Source: Nitrospira sp. CR1.2
GTDB taxonomy: Bacteria > Nitrospirota > Nitrospiria > Nitrospirales > Nitrospiraceae
DNA length: 64,000 bases
Direction: 5' to 3'
NCBI GenBank assembly: GCA_014055495.1
Contig: WIAG01000007.1
Span: forward strand, 1 to 64,000
Part shown: one piece after another, positions 16,335-24,508 of the stretch
Layout: the number at the start of each line of letters is the position of its first letter
How positions within the stretch are numbered: the first letter of the stretch is position 1
The notes under the pieces: generated by a model
Told to the model about the DNA's origin: nothing
Database searches by the model: none
The model's input: only the letters and a program-made list of their open reading frames with translations
Translations under genes and position numbers: made by a program

Positions 16335-16940
16335 GTGTGTGACACCCAGACCGTGACCCACGTATCATCGATTTACGAACAGGAATGGGCGGGGCTCCTC
16401 GCGCGTATTGCCGTCGGCGATCAATCCGCGCTGTCGGAGCTCTATGATGCCAGCAGCGCAAAGGTGTTCGGCCTGGCGATGAAGATCCTCGGAGATCGTG
16501 CGGCGGCCGAGGAGACGACGCTGGATGTGTATACGCAGGTCTGGCGGCGGATCTCGACCTATGATGCGAAGCGGGGCACGCCGGGCAGTTGGCTCATGAC
16601 GTTGGCAAAACATCGCGCGATCGACCGATTCCGGAGCAGCTATCTGGAGCGGGGTAGGCAAGTGCTGCTCGACGAAGCCGCCGAGTTGCCTGGGCAGGAA
16701 GACACGCCGGAGCAGTATAGCGCGCGTTTGGAGCGGCAACGGTTGGTGCAGGGCGCTCTGGCGACCCTTTCCGTTGAGCAGCGCCAGGCGATCGCCCTGG
16801 CCTACTATTGGGGCTTGAGTCAGAGTGAAATTGCCGATCAGTTGAAGTTGCCGCTGGGGACCGTGAAGACGCGGATGAGGCTGGGGATGATTCGGTTGCG
16901 GGAAGCGCTCGCGCCATACGGGGAGGGGTTGTTGTCATGA
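16335..16940 (+). CDS. ECF sigma factor (SigK-like)
   Basis: A 201-residue ECF sigma factor. Region 2 spans about residues 35-100 (LYDASSAKVFGLAMKILGD, then AEETTLDVYTQVWR and GSWLMTLAKHRAIDRFRS); region 4 spans about 140-195 (LATLSVEQRQAIALAYYWGL, SQSEIADQLKLPLGTVKTRM). There is no sigma 1.1 or region 3. The start is GTG at 16335 with GAGGG 6 bases upstream. The TGA overlaps the ATG of a cupin-type anti-sigma gene by 4 bases, the usual arrangement for this ECF group. Confidence 0.9.
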   Translation: MCDTQTVTHVSSIYEQEWAGLLARIAVGDQSALSELYDASSAKVFGLAMKILGDRAAAEETTLDVYTQVWRRISTYDAKRGTPGSWLMTLAKHRAIDRFRSSYLERGRQVLLDEAAELPGQEDTPEQYSARLERQRLVQGALATLSVEQRQAIALAYYWGLSQSEIADQLKLPLGTVKTRMRLGMIRLREALAPYGEGLLS

Positions 16941-17521
16941 CCGATCCTCGGCACGAACAGGAATTGGCGGAACTCGCGGCCCTCTATGCGTTGGGGGCCC
17001 TCGGAGACGAGGGGCAGAGGGAGTTCTCGCGCTTGTTGGAGACGGCCTCGGCCTCGACACGCGAAGAGGTATCGTCGTTTGAGCATGTCGCGCAGGAGAT
17101 GGCCTTCAGCGGCCCGGCTATCGCGCCGCCAGCCTCGCTCAAGGATCGGCTCATGGCGCGTATTGCGCAGGAACCGCAAGAGCCGGCTGACGCAACGGGC
17201 TTCACCTTTGTTCGGAGCAAGGGCTTGGCCTGGCAGGAATTGGCGCCGGGGTTGTCGATGAAAGTACTGTTTCACAATGCCGCGGCGGCGCGTACGACCA
17301 TGTTGTTGAGGTTGGCTCCCGGCGGCACACTGATCGGCCACCGCCACCCGCAGCTCGAAGAACTGTATGTGTTGGAGGGGAGCTGCATCTGCGCCGGAGA
17401 ATTTCTGCAGGTCGGCGATTACCACCGAGCAGAGGCGGGCACTGTCCACCCCGTCACGTCAAGCGAGGAGGGCTGTCTGGCCCTGGTCATGACCTCGTCG
17501 AAGAACGAGCCGATTCGGTAG
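16937..17521 (+). CDS. Cupin-type anti-sigma factor
   Basis: A 194-residue protein. The N-terminal 75 residues are helical (ELAELAALYALGALGDEGQREF), similar to the sigma-binding domain of RskA/ChrR-type proteins but without the HxxxCxxC zinc motif. The C-terminal part is a ChrR-like cupin with HRHPQLEELYVLEGS, whose His and Glu residues may bind a metal. It probably binds and inhibits the ECF sigma factor encoded just upstream (ATGA overlap) and senses an oxidant or metal. The trigger is not known. Confidence 0.85.
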   Translation: MTDPRHEQELAELAALYALGALGDEGQREFSRLLETASASTREEVSSFEHVAQEMAFSGPAIAPPASLKDRLMARIAQEPQEPADATGFTFVRSKGLAWQELAPGLSMKVLFHNAAAARTTMLLRLAPGGTLIGHRHPQLEELYVLEGSCICAGEFLQVGDYHRAEAGTVHPVTSSEEGCLALVMTSSKNEPIR

Positions 17522-17543
17522 CGGGCCGATCACGAGTCGATCG

Positions 17544-17915
17544 CTACGGCTTCTCACCCGAGGCTCTGAAATAGACCCACCAGTACAGGACCAGGTTCAC
17601 CACCAGCACGAGCAGTCCCAGCAGGATTTGCATCTCGCGCGTCAGTGTTGCGGGGTACAGCAGGGGCGGGAGGGAGCGGCCGATGAAGTCGCCCTCCGTC
17701 AGCGACTCTCCGGCCATGTTGCGCAAGCGCTGTTCGATCGGCGTCAACGGGCAGACCCACCCGCTGAATTCCACCAGGGCGCCCCAGCCCACTGCCGGCA
17801 GATGCAGCCAGGCAAGGCGAGGCCAGTTGAGCAGGAGCAGCCCGCCACCGATCACGAAGAGAACAAAGGCCAGGTGCAGCAACAGGACCAGATCGGCGCC
17901 GATGCGATACCACAT
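17544..17915 (-). CDS. DUF2784 membrane protein
   Basis: A 123-residue integral membrane protein with three to four hydrophobic segments: LVLLLHLAFVLFVIGGGLLL, LHLPAVGWGALVEF and ILLGLLVLVVNLVLYWWVYF. The motif GWVCPLTPIE between helices is diagnostic of DUF2784. The ATG at 17915 is used so that the first helix starts close to the N-terminus; an upstream start at 17951 would add a poorly conserved leader. The gene is convergent with the anti-sigma factor gene. The biochemical role of the family is unknown. Confidence 0.85.
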   Translation of the reverse strand: MWYRIGADLVLLLHLAFVLFVIGGGLLLLNWPRLAWLHLPAVGWGALVEFSGWVCPLTPIEQRLRNMAGESLTEGDFIGRSLPPLLYPATLTREMQILLGLLVLVVNLVLYWWVYFRASGEKP

Positions 17916-17966
17916 TGCCGATAGTCTGCAGCAACTTCTGGACGAACACAATGAGCGGCGGAATGT

Positions 17967-18539
17967 CTAAAACATCCGGAGGGTGGAACTCTGATCAGGC
18001 GGCGCGGGATACATTAGACGTCCATCCCGGAGCAGTGCGAACGTCATCAGTCGGTGTGGCTTGACCCGGCAACCGCCCAGAAGATGGGTGACCTCCCAGT
18101 CGCGTACGACAAGCGCGTCGGCCACCAAGGAACGATGGCAACGCCAGGGCACGGCTTCCGCGCACATGATGGCTGTACGTTCACGCCTGCCCTGGGCGAT
18201 CAACTCGTCGAGTGCCTGGTCAAATTCCTCCGTCTGCATGTAATCGGCATACCCTCGAAAACTCGCATTCTTCCAGCCCTCGTTGGGCGAGTCAGACCGT
18301 GCCGTTCGACGCCCGCCGAGCGTCGGCATTTCTTTGTGCCAAATTCCCGCTCCAGGGAGGCTGTTAGCCAACGCAGCCGAATGAAAATGAGGATATCGCC
18401 GCGAACCGGGATACCGACGGATATCAATCAGTCGTTGGATGTCGTGGGATTGGAGGAGCAGGAGAAACTCTTCGCTTGAACGGGTCGAGTGACCGATGGT
18501 CCAGAGTCGTCGCGGCGGCGTGGTGAGGTCTTGGCTCAT
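17967..18539 (-). CDS. DUF488 family protein
   Basis: A 190-residue cytosolic protein with family motifs WTIGHSTRSSEEFL, LIDIRRYPGSRRYPHF, and, near the C-terminus, AIMCAEAVPWRCHRSLVADAL. The conserved Cys and His in CAE-x5-CHR suggest metal or substrate binding. The family is widespread and its activity is not established. The gene starts within the last bases of the TfoX-like gene (ATGA overlap, 18536-18539), so the two are co-translated. Confidence 0.85.
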   Translation of the reverse strand: MSQDLTTPPRRLWTIGHSTRSSEEFLLLLQSHDIQRLIDIRRYPGSRRYPHFHSAALANSLPGAGIWHKEMPTLGGRRTARSDSPNEGWKNASFRGYADYMQTEEFDQALDELIAQGRRERTAIMCAEAVPWRCHRSLVADALVVRDWEVTHLLGGCRVKPHRLMTFALLRDGRLMYPAPPDQSSTLRMF

Positions 18540-18910
18540 GAGAGGTGCGCGGGCACGTCCCGTCCCGAAGGACCGTCACGAAACGGAAGCAGCAATTGCG
18601 CGGTCGGTGGCGCGATGGCCCGGTGCGCCCAGACGTTCAACTGTTCGGCATCTTCCAGGATATCGACCGGCACTTCGTAATAATGTTTGAGCGTTTGGTT
18701 CGTCTTGGGACGGAACGGGCCCATGCCGCGCGCGCGATAGAGCGCCTGAGTCACGGCGTTGGTTTTGAAATACAGTCGGCCTTTGTGAATGATGCCAAAG
18801 AACGTTTCGCGCTGGTAGAGACCATGCCCGCCGAACATTGCTTTGCAGGTGAGCTGGGGGATCTCGCCGAGTTGGTCCAGGACAAAATCTTTGAAACTGT
18901 CGGCACGCAT
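18536..18910 (-). CDS. TfoX/Sxy N-terminal domain protein
   Basis: A 124-residue protein made of the TfoX N-terminal domain: FKDFVLDQLGEIPQLTCKAMFGGHGLY, FFGIIHKGRLYFKTNA, then the YYEVPVDILED segment. In gamma-proteobacteria the full-length TfoX regulates competence; stand-alone N-terminal domains are common elsewhere and their role is unknown. It overlaps the DUF488 gene by 4 bases and is upstream of it in a two-gene operon. Confidence 0.85.
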   Translation of the reverse strand: MRADSFKDFVLDQLGEIPQLTCKAMFGGHGLYQRETFFGIIHKGRLYFKTNAVTQALYRARGMGPFRPKTNQTLKHYYEVPVDILEDAEQLNVWAHRAIAPPTAQLLLPFRDGPSGRDVPAHLS

Positions 18911-19062
18911 GCGCCACGCATCCTTCGCTATTCCCCCGTGGACGTCGATCGGTCAAGTCTGGCGGCTTGATGGTCCGGCGGGAGCGTCGTGAATCGTTGC
19001 ATCGGCAGGGAGTCATCGAGTCTGGCTCCTCCGCCGTGGCGCACTGTGCAACATTCCGGCAG

Positions 19063-19497
19063 TCATTGCAATGCGTGGAGCGAGTCCCGGAGTTCGCGTA
19101 CTTCCGTGGCAAACAGCTCCAAGTGCTGACTGCGTTGCGGTTGGTCATCTTTAAACTTCCAGGCGCGCTTAAACACGGCCCAGAGTTCCTTGTTGTGCGT
19201 GACAAGCAAGTCGTAGGCCGGCAGAGCACGCTTGTTCTTGTCGACGCAGCAGATCGTGTTGTCGAAGGCATGGAGCTGGTTGTGCAGAGCATCCAACGCT
19301 TGGTCCTTCCCTTTTCCCTGTTGGCCGGCCTTGGCAGTGGCCTCCATCATAGTGGTCAGGTTGATCAAGGTCTCAACCGTCGTGCCGCCCTTCGCCTTCT
19401 CGGTGAAGTCCTTGGCGTGAGGATAGAACAGATAGCTGCATCCGCCGGTTGTGAAGATCACGAATCCTAGAAGGCTGTTCAGAATGAGCTGTCGCAT
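19063..19497 (-). CDS. Small lipoprotein-like exported protein
   Basis: A 144-residue protein with a hydrophobic leader (LILNSLLGFVIFTTGGC) ending in a Cys at residue 20, a weak lipobox. The rest is helical and charged (ALDALHNQLHAFDNTICCVDKN, then KFKDDQPQRSQHLELFATEV). ATG at 19497 is supported by AAGGAGAG 7 bases upstream; the longer frame to 19572 has no ribosome binding site. No family is recognised. It is divergent from the Lys/Glu-rich protein gene. Confidence 0.65.
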   Translation of the reverse strand: MRQLILNSLLGFVIFTTGGCSYLFYPHAKDFTEKAKGGTTVETLINLTTMMEATAKAGQQGKGKDQALDALHNQLHAFDNTICCVDKNKRALPAYDLLVTHNKELWAVFKRAWKFKDDQPQRSQHLELFATEVRELRDSLHALQ

Positions 19498-19701
19498 GAC
19501 CACTCTCCTTTCTAGACGAGTAGGAACACGGGTTCTTGACAGGAGTGTGTCGCGGCAGGGTCGGTCGTTCAACTGGCGGTATCCCTAGTGTCGCTCCATC
19601 AGAAGTCCGACAGTCGAGAACTAGGGGATTGTCCAGTGGGGCCGGAGGCGGGGACCGTGCAGAGTAGGAAAAGCGGTTCACCTATCAGGCGGAGGATGCG
19701 T

Positions 19702-19983
19702 ATGCGTACAGTCATGATGATGGTAGCGATGGTCGGTGTCTGTCTGTCGGCAGGAATGATGGTTTCAGCCGAAGCCGGCGAAACCAAGGCCAAGATGGAA
19801 AAGGCCAAGGGCGAGGTGAAAGGTGAGTTTGAAGAGATGAAGGGTGAGGCCAAGGCCATGCACGAAGAGCTCAAGGGCAACGACACGAAGGCGGAACTCG
19901 AACGCGCCAAAGGCAAGGTAAAAGGGGCCGGCGAGCGGGCGAAGGGAAAGATCAACGAGTTAAAAGAGAAGGCCAAGGAGTAG
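19702..19983 (+). CDS. Exported Lys/Glu-rich helical protein
   Basis: A 93-residue protein: signal peptide (MMMVAMVGVCLSAGMMVSAEA), then a mature part of about 68 residues built from imperfect KGE/KGK repeats (EKAKGEVKGEFEEMKGEAKA and so on). The pattern predicts a single long amphipathic helix, like stress-related LEA-like or YtxH-like proteins. ATG at 19702 has GGAGG at 6 bases; the ATG at 19696 touches it. A second exported Lys-rich protein is at 54213. The likely role is structural or stress-protective; this is an inference from composition. Confidence 0.7.
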   Translation: MRTVMMMVAMVGVCLSAGMMVSAEAGETKAKMEKAKGEVKGEFEEMKGEAKAMHEELKGNDTKAELERAKGKVKGAGERAKGKINELKEKAKE

Positions 19984-20005
19984 GCGGCTACGTCGGTTCG
20001 TCCCA

Positions 20006-20032
20006 GCCCGCCGGCTTCCACAGGCGGCGGGC
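20006..20032. terminator. Hairpin between convergent genes
   Basis: GCCCGCCG pairs with CGGCGGGC around an 11-base loop, between the Lys/Glu-rich gene and the convergent methyltransferase. No clear T tract follows. Confidence 0.5.
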
Positions 20033-20060
20033 GACGGATGGTGGCCTGTGCCCTTCCCTA

Positions 20061-20915
20061 TCAAGGCTTTCTTGCGCTGACAATCCGCACCGCAATGGGC
20101 AGGGCGACGCCCTGCGGTCCACGGTAGTCATTCACGGCTTTGATGATTCCCCGTTCAGCCTCGGCCTGTTGTGCCGGCGTCAGTTTCGTAAACAGATTTT
20201 GAATCGGCGCCGCGATATCCATCAGCCCGCGAAAGAATTCCTCTCCGGACTCGTAGGCCACCTCGGCCGTAAATTCTTCATCATCCAACGGAGTGAGCCC
20301 CGCTCGCTGCAGCATGCCCGCCAGGTCGCCGGGTTTGGCCAGACGAAAAATCCCCGGTGCCTCCGGATCCGGCGGAGGGAGGGGGGTAATCGATTTGATG
20401 ACATCCATGGGAATCCGAATGAAGGGATTTTTCTCAGGAGACGACCAGACTGCGGCCGCCACATACCCGCCCGGCTTCAACACGCGGGCGATCTCCGCAG
20501 CCGCTTTCGGAATCTCCGGTAGGAACATCAGGCAGAATCGGCTGATCACGGCATCGATCGAGCCGGTTTCGAACGGCAACGAGGTCACGTCGCCGGTGCG
20601 AAAACTGACCTGCTGGAGGCCGAGCGTTTTGGCTTTGCGTGCGGCGACGGCCAGCATGGATTCCGCCAGATCGATGCCGACGACCGTGCCTTCTGCGCCG
20701 ACCACCTCGCCGGCCAGGATCGCCGGATATCCCGTTCCCGATCCCAGGTCCAAAACCCGCAGCCCCGGACGTACGCGGGCATCGGCAACCAGGCGGTGGT
20801 TGATGAACGCCATGGTGCGATTGAAGAACTGATCCCATTTGTCCCAGCCCGGTGCGACGCGGTTCCAATCCTGACGCTGGGCTTCGATGACGGCTTCCGG
20901 CGTTTGTGCTGGCAT
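20061..20915 (-). CDS. Class I SAM-dependent methyltransferase (UbiE/Methyltransf_11 type)
   Basis: A 284-residue cytosolic methyltransferase: motif I VLDLGSGTGYPAILAGEVVG, GIDLAESML, the FRTGDVTSLPFETGSIDAVI block and RVLKPGGYVAAAVW. The W-rich N-terminus (DWNRVAPGWDKWDQFF) matches UbiE-like enzymes acting on small aromatic or lipid substrates, but the substrate cannot be assigned. AAGGAG lies 8 bases before the ATG. The next gene downstream on this strand is the exported protein at 20947, which in fact starts upstream at 21453, so the two are in tandem with a 31-base gap. Confidence 0.9.
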   Translation of the reverse strand: MPAQTPEAVIEAQRQDWNRVAPGWDKWDQFFNRTMAFINHRLVADARVRPGLRVLDLGSGTGYPAILAGEVVGAEGTVVGIDLAESMLAVAARKAKTLGLQQVSFRTGDVTSLPFETGSIDAVISRFCLMFLPEIPKAAAEIARVLKPGGYVAAAVWSSPEKNPFIRIPMDVIKSITPLPPPDPEAPGIFRLAKPGDLAGMLQRAGLTPLDDEEFTAEVAYESGEEFFRGLMDIAAPIQNLFTKLTPAQQAEAERGIIKAVNDYRGPQGVALPIAVRIVSARKP

Positions 20916-20946
20916 GTGCGGGACTCCTTGTTGTGTCCGGTATCGG

Positions 20947-21453
20947 CTACTTCACCCGTTCAAATGAAAAGATCTTCGGGATGTCTTTCCCCGCCTTGCT
21001 GAGGGTCCAGGTCTGCGTGATGTGATCGTGGTCTTTCACGTCGATGACGAGTTGTCTCATATGCACATCGGTCGGGTTTTTGAGGTTCGTGACGTCGACG
21101 AAGGCAAAGATGATGCTCTTGTCCCCCTCTTTGATGGCGGCGGCGCGCATGCGCGGTTGATTGTTGAGCGAGCAATAATGCGTCAACATCAGCTGGTCGC
21201 CGTCGCTGTAGTACATGGTCGTCATGGGCGGGCTGTCCGGCGGGGTCAAGGTTTCGGTCAGGGTGGTCCCACCCGAACTGAGGGCAAAGGCGATCTTGTG
21301 CGGCTTTCCTTCGGCATCGGCGCCTTTCCACTCTCCGGCAAGAAACTTCAAAGGAGCGAGGCTGGTGTCGGGCGTCGTGTCGGTGGCTGATGCGGAGATC
21401 GGGGCGAGGAACAGGGCGAGAATCACAAGAAAGCGCAGACTTCCATGCGGCAT
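20947..21453 (-). CDS. Exported protein with FLAGEW motif
   Basis: A 168-residue protein with a signal peptide (LRFLVILALFLAPISASA) and a compact beta-rich mature domain: PLKFLAGEWKGADAEGKPHK, LSSGGTTLTETLTP, then TMYYSDGDQLMLTHYCSLNN. The FLAGEW start and alternating strands resemble DUF1579/lipocalin-like proteins. The ribosome binding site GGAGGAG is 5 bases upstream. It precedes the methyltransferase gene by 31 bases on the same strand and could be co-transcribed with it. Confidence 0.7.
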   Translation of the reverse strand: MPHGSLRFLVILALFLAPISASATDTTPDTSLAPLKFLAGEWKGADAEGKPHKIAFALSSGGTTLTETLTPPDSPPMTTMYYSDGDQLMLTHYCSLNNQPRMRAAAIKEGDKSIIFAFVDVTNLKNPTDVHMRQLVIDVKDHDHITQTWTLSKAGKDIPKIFSFERVK

Positions 21454-21775
21454 GCAACTCCTCCATCAGGGAAGACGATGAACAATAAATTTCAGTCAAG
21501 CATGTCTCCAAGGTCGAGATCAAGACTTTTTCCGTGACTGTTGCAGGACGACACAGATTTCGTCGCGGAGTGAAACGGAAATACACGTATTCTCCCCGTC
21601 CGTGGTGGCGGGAGTGAGAAATTGCTGACAGGATCCTGGTCCGCCGCCAGCGAGAAAGCCCCGTACGATGATCAAGGTGGTGACGAGGTCGGGGCATCAG
21701 TCCGGTGTAAGGATTCTCCCCCACCTCCGTCTGTAGTGGTGACGACAGGCATCACCACAGACATAGGAGGGTCAC
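21454..21775. other. Divergent intergenic region
   Basis: About 320 bases between the divergent exported-protein gene and the DUF4396 operon. It must contain both promoters. A GGAGGG ribosome binding site for the DUF4396 gene ends it. No further gene or clear operator is visible. Confidence 0.4.
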
Positions 21776-22372
21776 ATGCTTCATGCTCACTCAACCGGCG
21801 CAACCTTGTCCCCCCACGGCAGTACCGCCCGACACCATTCCTCTTGCCAAGCCCATGGGGATGGGGAGGCGCCCCAGCATCATCATGACCATCATCACGA
21901 ACAGGCGTCGCAGGCGCAGGGTCATGAAGCGGTCTCACTCAATCGCACCGCGCTCATGGCCACGCTGCATTGCTTGACCGGGTGCACCATCGGCGAAGTC
22001 GCCGGCATGGCACTGGGGACGGCGCTGGGGTGGGGCAATTGGCCTACCGTCGCCCTGGCTATTGCGTTGGCCTTTACCTTCGGGTATGCCATGACGCTGT
22101 ATCCCTTGCGGCGGACCGGCATGGCGTGGGGAAGCGCCATCGGGCTGGCGCTGGCCTCGGATACGTTGTCCATGACCACGATGGAACTGGTGGATAACGC
22201 GATCATGCTGGTGGTGCCGGGTGCGATGGAGGCCGGCTTGCCTGATCCGCTGTTCTGGGGCAGTTTAACTCTGTCGCTGATCCTGGCCGGTGCAGCCGCC
22301 TTTCCGGTCAACCGCTGGCTGATCGCTCGTGGGCGCGGGCATGCGTTGGTGCATGGGCACCACTGCCACTGA
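21776..22372 (+). CDS. DUF4396 membrane protein with His-rich N-terminus
   Basis: A 198-residue protein. Residues 1-52 are soluble and very His-rich (HHHDHHHEQ and other clusters), likely to bind a transition metal. From about residue 60 come four membrane helices with the DUF4396 pattern: TLHCLTGCTIGEVAGMALG, VALAIALAFTFGYAMTL, MAWGSAIGLALASDTLSM and a final LTLSLILAGAAAF. The C-terminus is again His-rich (HALVHGHHCH). It leads a three-gene operon with a lipoprotein 25 bases downstream and an outer-membrane protein. A role in metal handling is inferred from composition. Confidence 0.85.
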   Translation: MLHAHSTGATLSPHGSTARHHSSCQAHGDGEAPQHHHDHHHEQASQAQGHEAVSLNRTALMATLHCLTGCTIGEVAGMALGTALGWGNWPTVALAIALAFTFGYAMTLYPLRRTGMAWGSAIGLALASDTLSMTTMELVDNAIMLVVPGAMEAGLPDPLFWGSLTLSLILAGAAAFPVNRWLIARGRGHALVHGHHCH

Positions 22373-22397
22373 GGTTCATGGAGTTGAACAGACGAAC

Positions 22398-23351
22398 ATG
22401 ATACCTGCCGGTACCATCATCCGCAGCATCGCGATCGTGGCCACGGCCACGGTCGCCCTCGCGCTCACGGCTTGCAGCCAATTCGAGCCGCGTGACAAGC
22501 GGTTCTACTATCGCGCGATGTGGAATTTCGCCCTGCGGGAGGACCTGGCTGAACTCGACAGTGAGTTCAACGGCGTCGATTTCGGGCATTCCAATTTGTA
22601 CGAGAATCTGTTGCTGACCGGCGGCCATGACGTGCCGGCCATTGAAGAGCAGGCCCGCAGGGAGACGCTCGCGTTTATTGCGACCAAACCCCGGCTGAAT
22701 CCGAACGAGGAGGCGATCGCGCCGACGTACATGAAATTGGCCTGGCGCGCGCAAAACACCTTCGACGAAGCCCATGCCCTGCATCGGGCCACCTACGACG
22801 TCGTGGTGTCGGACGAACCGGACAAGGACCGCGCCATTCGTGACGTGCTGGCTTATTACCGGAACAGCGCCTATGCGATCACGTCGAAGCGGTTGGACCA
22901 TCGACGGTTGGACCGGTTTCCCTATTCGAAGGCGTTCCGGACGCGGTTCCCGCTGTTCAATGCGACGATCTGGTCGTATCACTACTTGCAAGTCGCTGTG
23001 TACGATCCCTTGCAGGCGGCGACGGACCTGGCCGCCAAGACCAAGGCCGTGCGGCCGATCCTGACGACCTATCGGCGGTATCTTGAGCATCCGCCGGTGC
23101 AATGGACGTTCATGCCGCTCACCGCGGAACTGAGTCCGCAGTTTGCCGCGCGGTATCCGGACGTGGCGAATATTTTCGACAATCTCCATATGCTGCACGA
23201 CAACATCAGCGACATCCTCACCAGCGAGCGCCTGCCGACCTGGGAGGCCAAGCGGCAGGAAATCTATCGTGTGGTGGATCACTATTACCTGGCCAGTGCG
23301 GATGAGACCAATCCCATGATCGTGAAGAGCGAACAGGAACATCGCCATTGA
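22398..23351 (+). CDS. Lipoprotein of unknown function
   Basis: A 317-residue predicted lipoprotein (leader ending LTAC, Cys26). The mature part is rich in Arg, Tyr and Trp and mostly helical: RFYYRAMWNFALREDLAELD, YMKLAWRAQNTFDEAHALHR, then NIFDNLHMLHDNISDILTSE. No known domain is recognised. ATG at 22398 is preferred over the start at 22329, which lies inside the upstream gene. It is the middle gene of a DUF4396 / lipoprotein / outer-membrane-protein operon, and its TGA overlaps the TTG start of the next gene. Confidence 0.8.
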   Translation: MIPAGTIIRSIAIVATATVALALTACSQFEPRDKRFYYRAMWNFALREDLAELDSEFNGVDFGHSNLYENLLLTGGHDVPAIEEQARRETLAFIATKPRLNPNEEAIAPTYMKLAWRAQNTFDEAHALHRATYDVVVSDEPDKDRAIRDVLAYYRNSAYAITSKRLDHRRLDRFPYSKAFRTRFPLFNATIWSYHYLQVAVYDPLQAATDLAAKTKAVRPILTTYRRYLEHPPVQWTFMPLTAELSPQFAARYPDVANIFDNLHMLHDNISDILTSERLPTWEAKRQEIYRVVDHYYLASADETNPMIVKSEQEHRH

Positions 23352-24133
23352 ATTGTGTGGGACGACAGGTCAGCGGATTGGTGGCCCTGATTCTACTGCT
23401 GTGGCAGCCGATGCCCGCGCGGGCGTTGGATCATGACAATCTGGACCCCAACCGTCCGATCGGGATGGAAGATGCCTATGCCATTCCCAAAGGAGAAATC
23501 GGGCTGGAAGGCGGGGTGCGGTTCAATGACCGCCGGGAAGGCCGCACGCAGGTGACGTTTCAACCGCAAATCATCTACGGTGCGTTCGACAATACGCAGA
23601 TTGAAATTCAAGGCGACCTGTTCACCGATCCGCGCTCCATCGTGGGCGCGAACAAGTCCGGGGATTTCCACCTCGGTGTGCTCTACAACTTCAATACCGA
23701 GACCCTGATCCTTCCGGCTATGGCCGTGCGTGTGGAGGTCGATCTGCCGACCGGCGTGAATTCAAAGGGAGTGGATACGCAACTCACCGGGATCGTGACT
23801 CGTTCATTCGGGAGGCTCCGGGTGCATCTCAATGCGGGGTACACCGTGATGGGATCGCCGGCAGGGCAGGAGCGTCCCGGCGCCTATCGAGCGGTGGCGG
23901 CAGTCAGTTATCCGTTGGGGTATCCGTACAGCTTCCGCGATACGCTCATCGCCAGCCTCTACACCAGACAATCGGACTTGCGTGGGCAACAGAATCACAC
24001 CGGAATCGAGGTGGGCATCCGGCATCAACTGACCTCGCGGCTGGTGGTGGACGGCGGCCTCGGCACCGAATTCCTTGGGCCCTCCGAGCGGGCGGCGTTG
24101 CTGGGAACGATGGGGCTCTCCGTGGGGTTTTAG
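23348..24133 (+). CDS. Outer-membrane beta-barrel protein
   Basis: A 261-residue protein with a signal peptide (VALILLLWQPMPARA) and alternating amphipathic strands ending in an aromatic residue (TMGLSVGF), the mark of an outer-membrane barrel. It resembles MetA-pathway or transporter-type porin-like proteins (GEIGLEGGVRFNDRREGR; VRVEVDLPTGVNSKG). The start is TTG at 23348 in a TTGA overlap with the lipoprotein gene, indicating coupled translation. The 3' end is followed after 20 bases by the hairpin element at 24154. Confidence 0.8.
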   Translation: MNCVGRQVSGLVALILLLWQPMPARALDHDNLDPNRPIGMEDAYAIPKGEIGLEGGVRFNDRREGRTQVTFQPQIIYGAFDNTQIEIQGDLFTDPRSIVGANKSGDFHLGVLYNFNTETLILPAMAVRVEVDLPTGVNSKGVDTQLTGIVTRSFGRLRVHLNAGYTVMGSPAGQERPGAYRAVAAVSYPLGYPYSFRDTLIASLYTRQSDLRGQQNHTGIEVGIRHQLTSRLVVDGGLGTEFLGPSERAALLGTMGLSVGF

Positions 24134-24153
24134 GGTAGGGATTAGCCGGGCAA

Positions 24154-24234
24154 CCTGAGTGAGTCCCCTTACTCGCGCAACGCGCGGCCTCGGAAGGCCC
24201 TCGTTGGACGCGCGCAGTTGGGGGCTCACTCAGG
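24154..24234 (+). ncRNA. Nested hairpin: conserved 47-base core inside a 15-bp stem
   Basis: The outer stem CCTGAGTGAGTCCCC (24154-24168) pairs with GGGGGCTCACTCAGG (24220-24234), with one G-T pair. Inside is the core 24172-24218 (CTCGCGCAACGCGCGG and so on), itself a two-stem hairpin (CAACG/CGTTG and GGCC/GGCC, internal loop CGC/CT). The core is 45/47 identical to 33885-33931, but the outer stem there is a different sequence. It begins 20 bases after the outer-membrane-protein stop, so it can act as a terminator or structured 3' RNA. I call it ncRNA because of the conserved structure; transcription is not shown. The rest of 24235-24500 has no gene. Confidence 0.55.
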
Positions 24235-24508
24235 CCGCCCCTTGAGGGAGTGAGGGGGAACTGGAAGGAGCATTCGATTGGGCTGCGCAGAGGTAAGAAT
24301 ACAGAAGGAGCAGCCGCCCCGTCCTTTTTGCTCGCAGACTGCGCAGGATCGGCATGCGTTCGCCTCATGCGCGCAATGAAGGCCGATGCGGCTACGAGAA
24401 GGAAAAATGAAGGAAGTAAGTAAATAGGCTATTCGAGTATCTTAAAAAGGTCGTCGTTGACAGCAGTCTTCACCGATCGGTAGGCTAGGAAAAACGGGAG
24501 GGTTGGTG

